Below, in pieces: positions 1-5,611 of a DNA stretch of 8,042 bases. The DNA lies in the NCBI GenBank assembly GCA_017561615.1, contig JAFZBT010000165.1, forward strand, positions 1 through 8,042. The letters run 5' to 3'. The translations under genes were made by a program, and so were the position numbers. The first letter of the stretch is position 1. Every line of letters starts with the position of its first letter. The stretch is from Erysipelotrichaceae bacterium (lineage in GTDB: Bacteria; Bacillota_I; Bacilli_A; Erysipelotrichales; Erysipelotrichaceae). The notes below the pieces were generated by a model, which did no database searches, had not been told where the DNA came from, and worked only from the letters and a program-made list of their open reading frames with translations.

Positions 1-1
1 C

Positions 2-1663
2 GGGGACATCGTGGCTTTCCGGGGGCCGGAAGGTCTGCAGGCCGGTCAGGGCCTGGGCTTTGAGAAAAGCGGCAGCGCCGGCTTCATGGAACCCTTCATG
101 CGCTATAAGGTCATCCTGCCGGAGGGCTGCGACAAGAACATGATGCTTAAGCAGCTGCAGATCCTGGCTCAGGAAGACCCGCAGATCCGCGTCAGCGCCG
201 CGGAGGAAATGAAGGACATCCACGTTTCCCTGATGGGGGAAATCCAGATAGAGGTAATCACCAACATCATCAAGAAAAGGACCGGCGTGACGGTCGGCTT
301 CGGCGAGAGCGACATTCTCTACCGGGAGACCATTGAGAATGCGGTCGAGGGCGTCGGCCACTTTGAGCCGCTGCGCCACTACGCTGAAGTGCATCTGCGT
401 CTGCAGCCGCTGCCCCGGGGCGCCGGGCTGGTGTTCGCCAATGAGGTGCCGGAAGGCACCCTGGCCGTCAACTGGCAGCGGCTGATCATGACCCACCTGC
501 AGGAAAAGCGGCACCTGGGCGTTCTGACCCGTTCCCCGATCACCGACATGAAGATCACCGTCATCGCCGGCAAGGCCCATGAGAAGCATACCGAAGGCGG
601 CGACTTCCGCCAGGCTACCTACCGGGCGGTGCGCCAGGGCCTTAAGAAGGCCCGGAGCGTTCTGTTGGAGCCCTACTACGGCTTCATCATCCAGGCGCAG
701 AGGATCTACCTGAGTTCCCTGCTGTATGACCTGGATAACATGAAGTCTCAGTATAAGCTGGAAGACGTCGATGAGGACCGCATCCGGATCACCGGCAGCG
801 CCCCGGTGCGGTTAATGCAGAATTACCACCAGACGCTGATGTCCCACAGCGGCGGCGCCGGTCAGCTGTCCCTGAGCGTGCAGGGCTATGACCGCTGCCT
901 GGACGAACAGAAGATCATTGAAGAGATCGGCTATGACAGCGAAAGCGACCTGCGCAACCCGACCGGTTCGGTCTTCTGCCAGCACGGCGCCGGCTTCTAC
1001 GTGCCCTGGGACCAGGTGGAAAACTACATGCACATCAAGGCAGCCAAGATGCCGGTAAGTTCAGCGCCGCTGACGCATAACCGCTACAGCATCTCCGAGG
1101 CCGAACTCAAGAGCGTCTTCGCCAGCGTCAACGGCCGTAACCGCAACATGAAAAAGAAGTATGATTCGTCCCGACGGACGGAAGATGAAAAGAAGAAGAT
1201 CGTCATCAGGAAGGCCAGACCTAAATTGCTGATTGCGGACGGCTACAACCTGATGCACTATTTCCGTAAGAGCTCCTCAATGATCGAGGAGAACTTCGAC
1301 GGCGCCCGGGATCTGATCATCAATCAGCTGTCCAGCTACGCCGGCTACAAGGGCTGCAAGGTCATCGCCGTCTTTGACGCCTATAAGAAGGAAGACAACT
1401 ACGGCAAGGTGGATTTCGGCCAGGAAGTCTCCGTAGTCTACACCCGCCAGAATCAGACAGCGGACTCCTACATTGAAAAACTGGTCCACGATTACAGCAA
1501 GGACTATGAGATAACGGTCGCCTCCTCTGACCAGGCCGTGCAGAACATGATCGTCACTAACGGCGGCTTAAGGATGAGCGCCCGGGAACTGGAACTGGAG
1601 CTGGAAGGCTTCGAGAAGCAGGCCCTGGACAGTCAGTACATGGTCAGAGAGAAACAGCGCTGA
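2..1663 (+). CDS. TetM/EF-G-like translational GTPase fused to a C-terminal NYN (YacP/Rae1-type) RNase domain, 5' partial
   Basis: The frame is open from the window edge (…GDIVAF), so the GTPase domain and most of domain II lie upstream; by comparison with TetM roughly 290 residues are missing. Counting from the GTG at 11, residues about 30-105 resemble domain III, 117-220 domain IV and 221-300 domain V of ribosomal protection proteins (LMGEIQIEV, LPRGAGL, DFRQATYRAV, LLEPYYGF). A linker ending in a very basic stretch (377-404) leads to a NYN domain (404-540). This has the YacP/Rae1 signatures IADGYN, AVFDAYK, TADSYIEKL, VASSDQ and LRMSARELE, with all four acidic residues present (D410, D456, D485, D507). 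TetM-like GTPases bind the ribosomal A site; B. subtilis Rae1 cleaves mRNA there. Inference: a ribosome-dependent mRNA-cleaving or rescue factor. The first in-window GTG is not the true start. The next gene follows after 15 nt. Confidence 0.88.
   Translation, partial: GDIVAFRGPEGLQAGQGLGFEKSGSAGFMEPFMRYKVILPEGCDKNMMLKQLQILAQEDPQIRVSAAEEMKDIHVSLMGEIQIEVITNIIKKRTGVTVGFGESDILYRETIENAVEGVGHFEPLRHYAEVHLRLQPLPRGAGLVFANEVPEGTLAVNWQRLIMTHLQEKRHLGVLTRSPITDMKITVIAGKAHEKHTEGGDFRQATYRAVRQGLKKARSVLLEPYYGFIIQAQRIYLSSLLYDLDNMKSQYKLEDVDEDRIRITGSAPVRLMQNYHQTLMSHSGGAGQLSLSVQGYDRCLDEQKIIEEIGYDSESDLRNPTGSVFCQHGAGFYVPWDQVENYMHIKAAKMPVSSAPLTHNRYSISEAELKSVFASVNGRNRNMKKKYDSSRRTEDEKKKIVIRKARPKLLIADGYNLMHYFRKSSSMIEENFDGARDLIINQLSSYAGYKGCKVIAVFDAYKKEDNYGKVDFGQEVSVVYTRQNQTADSYIEKLVHDYSKDYEITVASSDQAVQNMIVTNGGLRMSARELELELEGFEKQALDSQYMVREKQR
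1220..1645 (+). other. NYN/PIN-like RNase domain region within the GTPase gene
   Basis: This stretch encodes the C-terminal nuclease-like domain, in frame and without a break from the GTPase part. It is about 140 residues long, close to the size of stand-alone YacP/Rae1 proteins (about 170 aa). All four acidic positions expected for metal binding in the NYN fold are kept, so catalytic loss is not apparent. The last residues (QYMVREKQR) form a short tail. Confidence 0.82.
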
Positions 1664-1678
1664 AACGAGGTTAGCCAA

Positions 1679-2854
1679 ATGGAGAAAACAAGAACGCTTT
1701 ACGATGAAGACAGCTACCAGCAGGAATTTGACGCCCGGGTGCTTTCCTGTCAGCCGACAGAGGAAGGCGGCTATGCGGTCATCCTGGATCAGACAGCCTT
1801 CTTCCCTGAGCAGGGTGGCCAAATCGCTGACCGGGGATATCTTGACGAAGCTGCCGTAAGAGACGCGCAGATGCATGAAGATACCGTCATTCACTATACT
1901 GACCGTCCGTTAACACCGGGAAGCAGGGTGCATGGCATCATCGATTGGAACAGAAGGTTTGAGCTGATGCAGAATCATACCGGCGAGCACATCCTTTCCG
2001 GCATCATCTGTCATGCTCACGGCTGTAATAACGTCGGCTTCCGGCTGACGGAAGACAGCTGTACCGTCGACTACGACTATCCACTTAATGAGGAAGAACT
2101 GAAGGAGGCAGAGCAGAAGGCCAATGAAGCCATCTGGTCTGATAAGCAGGTCATGGTCAGCTTTCCTGATGAAAAACAACTGGCCTGCCTGAACTACCGG
2201 TCCAAGAAGGAACTCAGCGGCCGGATCCGCATCGTGACTATCCCCGGCGTGGACGTCTGCGCCTGCTGTGCGCCCCACGTCAGCCGTACCGGCGAAGTGG
2301 GCATGCTGAAGATCGTCAGCTGCCAGAAGCACAAGAGCGGCGTACGCCTGTACATCGCCAGCGGTCAGCGGGCCTTGGATCTGCTTAGAGAGAACATGGA
2401 AGTGACCGACTCTCTGGTTCACGCTCTGAGCGCTCAGAAGGACCAACTGCCCCGCAGGATCGCCGACATGAACGCCGAGATCTACCGGCTGACCAAGGAA
2501 CTGTCGGCTTGCCGGATCGCCCTGTTAAGGGAACAGCTGAGCAGCAATGACAGTTCACTGGCACTGTTCTTTACCGAGGACTGCCTGGAAAAGGACATCA
2601 GGGAAGTCATCAATGAACAGCTGGCTGCGCATCCCGAAAGCCTGTGCGCCGGCTTCAACGGCAATGATTCAGCCGGTTACCGCTTCGTAATGGCTTCTGA
2701 GAAGACCGACATGAAGCAGCTGGCTGAGGATCTGCGTCAGAAGCTGAACTTCCAGGGCGGCGGCAGCCGGGAGATGATCCAGGGCAGCATTAACAACAGC
2801 CGCCAGGAGATCGAAAGAGTTCTGAATGGGTTGATCGTTCATAATGGTTTATAA
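1679..2854 (+). CDS. Alanyl-tRNA editing protein, long AlaX type (editing domain plus DHHA1)
   Basis: This is probably a stand-alone trans-editing hydrolase that removes serine or glycine wrongly attached to tRNA-Ala, acting in the cytoplasm alongside alanyl-tRNA synthetase. The 391-residue protein has an N-terminal beta-barrel part with DQTAFFPEQGGQ (37-48). The editing site follows, with HTGEH (H100, H104) and CCAPH (C196, H200), the HxxxH and CxxxH zinc ligands of AlaRS/ThrRS second additional domains. Residues about 240-285 look coiled-coil-like. A DHHA1 domain with the glycine-rich FQGGGSREMIQG segment (358-369) ends the protein. Length fits the long AlaX class. A GAGG at 1667-1670 sits 8 nt before the ATG. 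The gap of 15 nt behind the GTPase-NYN gene and 31 nt before rarA suggests one transcript. All metal ligands are present, so it should be active. Confidence 0.9.
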   Translation: MEKTRTLYDEDSYQQEFDARVLSCQPTEEGGYAVILDQTAFFPEQGGQIADRGYLDEAAVRDAQMHEDTVIHYTDRPLTPGSRVHGIIDWNRRFELMQNHTGEHILSGIICHAHGCNNVGFRLTEDSCTVDYDYPLNEEELKEAEQKANEAIWSDKQVMVSFPDEKQLACLNYRSKKELSGRIRIVTIPGVDVCACCAPHVSRTGEVGMLKIVSCQKHKSGVRLYIASGQRALDLLRENMEVTDSLVHALSAQKDQLPRRIADMNAEIYRLTKELSACRIALLREQLSSNDSSLALFFTEDCLEKDIREVINEQLAAHPESLCAGFNGNDSAGYRFVMASEKTDMKQLAEDLRQKLNFQGGGSREMIQGSINNSRQEIERVLNGLIVHNGL

Positions 2855-2871
2855 TGAATACAGACACCTGC

Positions 2872-2880
2872 AAGGAGGTG
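2872..2880 (+). promoter_or_regulatory. Strong Shine-Dalgarno that fixes the rarA start
   Basis: AAGGAGGTG is close to a full anti-16S match and lies 5 nt before the ATG at 2886. The upstream in-frame ATG at 2844 overlaps the end of the AlaX gene and would put this site inside the coding region, adding 14 residues that do not look like RarA. Confidence 0.85.
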
Positions 2881-2885
2881 GAAAC

Positions 2886-4207
2886 ATGGAATATGCATCC
2901 CTGTTTGAAAAGATGAACAGCGAACCGCTGGCTTCCCGCATGCGCCCGCGCTCTCTGGAAGAGTTCGTCGGGCAAGAGCAGCTGATCGGCGAAGGGCGGA
3001 TACTCAGAAAGATGATCGAGAGCGACAACATTTCCTCGATGATTTTCTGGGGCCCTCCGGGAGTCGGCAAGACAACGCTGGCCCGAATCATCGCGGCCAG
3101 GACCAAGAGCCAGTTCATAACCTTCTCCGCCGTCAATTCCGGCATCAAGGAGATCAAGAAGGTCATGGAAGAGGCGGAAATGAACCGCCACATGGGCATG
3201 CGCACCATCGTCTTCGTCGATGAGATCCACCGCTTCAACAAGGCTCAGCAGGACGCCTTCCTGCCTTACGTGGAAAGAGGGTCGATCATCCTGATCGGCG
3301 CCACCACCGAAAATCCTTCCTTTGAGATCAACAACGCCTTACTGTCGAGATGCCGGGTCTTCGTGCTGAAGGAACTGTCAGCTGAAGACATCCTGACGCT
3401 TCTGAAAAACGCGCTCACCGATGAGCGCGGTTATGGCGATACCAGGGTCGACATCAGCGAAGACGATCTGAAGATGATCGCTTCCTTCGCCAACGGCGAC
3501 GCCCGCAATGCCCTCACCATGCTGGACATGGTGGTCATCAACGGCGAGACCGATAAGGAAGGAACCGTTCATATTTCCCGGGAAATCATTGAGGATTCCC
3601 TGAGCCGCAAGGCCCTGCTGTACGACCGGACGGGGAAGAGCACTACAACATCATTTCCGCTCTGCACAAGTCCATGCGCAATTCCGATCCCGACGCCGCC
3701 GTCTACTGGCTGGCCCGGATGCTGGAAGCGGGTGAGGATCCGCTGTACGTGGCCAGAAGGGTGACCAGGTTCGCCTCCGAAGACATCGGCCTGGCCGATA
3801 CCAACGCCCTGAACGTGGCCATCAACGCCTACCAGGCCTGCCATTACATCGGCATGCCGGAATGCAGCGTACATCTGGCCGAAGCGGTGATTTACATGTC
3901 GATCGCTCCGAAGTCCAATGCCTGTTACATTGCCTACGGGCAGGCGGCTGACGATGCCCGCAATACGCTGGCGGAACCTGTACCGCTGGTCATCCGCAAT
4001 GCGCCTACCAAGCTGATGAAGGAACTGGATTACGGCAAGGGCTACCAGTACGCCCATGACACCGAGGCCAAACTGACCAACATGCAGTGCCTGCCCGATT
4101 CGCTGGCTGACAAGGTTTACTATCACCCGACGATCCAGGGAAACGAAGTGCGCTTCAAGGACCGGCTGGAAGCCATCAAGAGATGGAAGAAAGAACACAG
4201 AGACTGA
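2886..4207 (+). pseudogene. rarA: Replication-associated recombination protein RarA (MgsA), AAA+ ATPase, frameshifted in this sequence
   Basis: RarA is a clamp-loader-like AAA+ ATPase acting at stalled replication forks. Frame one runs from the ATG at 2886, chosen over the ATG at 2844 because AAGGAGGTG (2872-2880) sits 5 nt upstream. Seen in it are RPRSLEEFVGQEQLIG (20-35), Walker A GPPGVGKT (56-63), Walker B FVDEIHRF (110-117), sensor GATTENPSF (138-146) and arginine finger SRC (154-156). Homology leaves this frame after codon 250 (3633-3635) and resumes one base back at 3635 ([22 protein letters not shown], then [11 protein letters not shown]) to the stop at 4205-4207. Joined, the product is about 440 residues, the normal size. 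Unshifted, frame one ends at 3764 after 292 residues and loses the C-terminal tetramerisation part. The rest of both halves looks intact, so a lost G in the run is likelier than old decay. Confidence 0.88.
3632..3635 (+). other. Frameshift site in rarA (four-G run, -1)
   Basis: The reading frame changes here: GAC CGG ACG GGG AAG AGC gives nonsense onward, while one more G would give [12 protein letters not shown], which matches RarA proteins. A lost G in a homopolymer is the simplest reading. The heptamer around it does not fit the X XXY YYZ slippery pattern, so programmed -1 slippage is not supported. Confidence 0.8.
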
Positions 4208-4222
4208 AAAAGTCTCTGTTTT
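4197..4222 (+). terminator. Weak intrinsic terminator or attenuator across the rarA stop
   Basis: ACAGAGACT (4197-4205) pairs perfectly with AGTCTCTGT (4211-4219) around a GAAAA loop, and TTT follows. The stem includes the rarA stop codon. The U tract is only three to four bases long, so termination is probably partial and some transcription may continue into the NERD gene, whose ribosome binding site begins directly after. Confidence 0.5.
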
Positions 4223-4233
4223 GAAAGGCTCAT

Positions 4234-4830
4234 ATGGAGATACTGTATATTATATTTGTTGCTTTTGTGGTCATAGCCATGATTATTCTGGCTAATGGCC
4301 GGCAGGTATTCGAGAGCCCGGCGCGAAAGGCTGGAAGAAAAGCTGAAATCAATGCCAGGGAGTGGATCAAAGATCAGCTGAATGAAGAAGATGTTCTTCT
4401 TTGCAACGTGGAAATCATTTACGACGGCATGAGAACGGAATTAGATGATGTCATCGTCAACAGTTACGGGGTTTTCATCGTCGAAGTCAAGTACTACAGT
4501 GGCGAGCTGGAAGGCGATGAAAATGACCGGGAATGGACCAAATATCATATGAGCTCCGGATACAATGTCTATGTTAAGAGCGTCAGAAACCCGATCATTC
4601 AGTTAAAGAGGGAAATCCATATTCTGGCAAATTATCTGCGGGAACAGGGATTCAATGTCTGGGTAAAGGGATATGTTCTGCTTACGGAGGATAATAGTCC
4701 GGTGGCGAGTGAATACATTCTGGACAGCGTTGAGGAACTTGGCAGACTCGTTCATACGACTGACCGTAAGAGACTTAACAGATCGACTGTTGAAGGAATA
4801 AGGAAAGCGCTTATCTCTTATGGCGACTAA
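4234..4830 (+). CDS. Membrane-anchored NERD-domain (nuclease-related) protein
   Basis: The 198-residue protein starts with one hydrophobic segment (about 4-20, LYIIFVAFVVIAMIILA) followed by a positively charged stretch (RKAGRKAE), which predicts a cytoplasmic C-terminal domain held at the membrane. The rest matches the NERD pattern: GRKAEINAREW (34-44), ELDDVIVNSYGVFIVEVKYYSGEL (69-92), NPIIQLKREI (119-128) and GYVLLTED (146-153). Likely nuclease-fold residues are E38, D71, E84 and K86, in the D…ExK order of restriction-endonuclease-like folds; the usual QID is EL-D here. NERD proteins are presumed nucleases or DNA-processing factors, but their role is largely undefined. GAAAGG at 4223-4228 precedes the ATG by 5 nt. 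Base use is less GC-rich than in rarA upstream. Function at the membrane is unknown. Confidence 0.85.
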   Translation: MEILYIIFVAFVVIAMIILANGRQVFESPARKAGRKAEINAREWIKDQLNEEDVLLCNVEIIYDGMRTELDDVIVNSYGVFIVEVKYYSGELEGDENDREWTKYHMSSGYNVYVKSVRNPIIQLKREIHILANYLREQGFNVWVKGYVLLTEDNSPVASEYILDSVEELGRLVHTTDRKRLNRSTVEGIRKALISYGD

Positions 4831-5004
4831 TGTGCTTGCTGTGATAAAGGAAACGTAACAGGTAATTATTTAGGAAACAGGTTTTTGTTGCCGAGAAATA
4901 TGATTAACTTTTGGCTGTCTGCCGACACGGAAACCGAAGGAAAACGAGCTTATAACATGTTATATCAATTTGATATAGATTTCGGCGTTTGATTCACGTC
5001 TCAA
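4831..5004. other. Convergent intergenic region with AT-rich palindromes
   Basis: The region lies between the ends of the NERD gene (+) and the unknown gene (-). TATAACATGTTATA at 4951-4964 is a perfect 14-bp palindrome. It overlaps arms TATATCA (4961-4967) and TGATATA (4971-4977). A further pair, TTTGATT (4988-4994) and AATCAAA (5003-5009), spans the - strand stop codon. None has a good T tract. GGAAAC occurs three times (4849, 4873, 4929). The NERD frame stays open for 53 codons past its stop, to 4992, with no ribosome binding site seen. No confident gene or terminator is present. Confidence 0.5.
4951..4977. repeat. Overlapping palindromes
   Basis: A perfect 14-bp dyad (4951-4964) shares four bases with a second inverted repeat of 7-bp arms separated by 3 nt (4961-4977). 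The right-hand dyad could act as a weak transcript end for either converging gene, or the pair could bind a protein. AT-richness makes chance possible. Confidence 0.5.
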
Positions 5005-5523
5005 TCAAATCGTTGCATAAGTTAAACAATGCTCGATAGTTTTAATCCAATCTTCTACTTTCAACAAGAAGATTTCTTTCTCTTTGTCTGTGTCTGATGC
5101 AAAGGCAATCGCATATATCCATTTATCCTTATACACACATGACCAAACATAAGAATGAATAATCTTGCTGCATAATACAGCTAAGTCATATTTGATTTCT
5201 GTTGCACTTGAATAATCATAATCTTCAGCATCGATTCTATGAAAAATGAAGTCCTTATCCCCAATAAATGGTATTTTTCTCATGGGCACTCGATATTTGA
5301 GAACTTCTAAAGAAGGCTCTGGTTGTTGGGATTGCCTGAATAAAGCTCTGGCCTCTTTATCATCATCGCATATCTTGCGAATTACTGTAGCAGAATACAA
5401 AAACTCTCTACTAACGCAATGCTCGCTAAATCTTGAACGTACAAAACGGTTTATGAAAGACCAAATGATTATTCTTTGTTTATTGTGCCATAATTCTAAC
5501 TTCCAATAACCATCGGTAATCAA
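5005..5523 (-). CDS. Hypothetical protein, 172 aa, unrecognised
   Basis: I do not recognise this family with confidence. The product is soluble, without signal peptide or membrane segment, and rich in aromatic and charged residues. The first part (GYWKLELWHNKQRIIIWSF) looks like a beta-rich edge. The middle has DDDKEARALFR and a cluster KDFIFHRIDAEDYDY. The C-terminal third has a helix-like LAVLCSKIIHSYVWSC, then KWIYAIAFASDTDKEKEIFLLKVEDWI. The pattern 'ICxxIIHS followed by a short strand and SDxDK' is one I associate with uncharacterised bacterial proteins, but I cannot name a family. The start is TTG at 5523, supported by GGAGGT (5531-5536) 7 nt upstream. The gene is clearly AT-richer than rarA and the transferase, which suggests recent acquisition. 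It lies 88 nt behind the CDP-glycerol transferase gene on the same strand. Confidence 0.7.
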   Translation of the reverse strand: MITDGYWKLELWHNKQRIIIWSFINRFVRSRFSEHCVSREFLYSATVIRKICDDDKEARALFRQSQQPEPSLEVLKYRVPMRKIPFIGDKDFIFHRIDAEDYDYSSATEIKYDLAVLCSKIIHSYVWSCVYKDKWIYAIAFASDTDKEKEIFLLKVEDWIKTIEHCLTYATI

Positions 5524-5530
5524 TTGTTAT

Positions 5531-5536
5531 ACCTCC
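5531..5536 (-). promoter_or_regulatory. Shine-Dalgarno supporting a TTG start
   Basis: GGAGGT on the - strand lies 7 nt before the TTG at 5523-5521. The first internal methionine is at residue 82, too far in, so this site is the main evidence for the chosen start. Confidence 0.75.
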
Positions 5537-5586
5537 AATTTGCCTGACATTAAGCGAGGCAACATATACTCTGGTCTGCAAACGAG

Positions 5587-5610
5587 AATCCACCAGTTCA
5601 CTGGTGGATT
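5587..5610 (-). terminator. Perfect 10-bp hairpin after the glycerophosphotransferase gene
   Basis: AATCCACCAG (5587-5596) and CTGGTGGATT (5601-5610) are exact inverted copies around a 4-nt loop. On the - strand the hairpin starts right after the TAA stop at 5614-5612, and a second in-frame TAA overlaps its first base pairs. The bases after it (CTCGTTTGCAG) are not T-rich, so it may be a partial terminator or a 3'-end-protecting stem rather than a classical intrinsic terminator. The next - strand gene begins about 63 nt downstream. Confidence 0.55.
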
Positions 5611-5611
5611 A

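Noticed and set aside
1910..2446. Long open frame on the - strand (178 codons) opposite the AlaX gene.
   Set aside because: It is antisense to a clear AlaX gene with intact motifs; in GC-rich DNA with strong codon bias such shadow frames are common.
2844..2885. ATG at 2844 as rarA start.
   Set aside because: It overlaps the AlaX stop, and the strong ribosome binding site at 2872-2880 points to the ATG at 2886.
3629..3641. Programmed -1 frameshifting in rarA.
   Set aside because: The sequence does not form an X XXY YYZ heptamer, and I see no evident stimulatory stem directly after it; RarA is not known to use frameshifting.
3569..4198. Long open frame on the - strand (209 codons) opposite the 3' half of rarA.
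   Set aside because: The + strand carries conserved RarA sequence there, and the antisense product has low-complexity composition typical of a shadow.
5246..5509. Open frame on the + strand (87 codons).
   Set aside because: It lies antisense within the 172-residue - strand gene, lacks a good ribosome binding site, and reads as a shadow.
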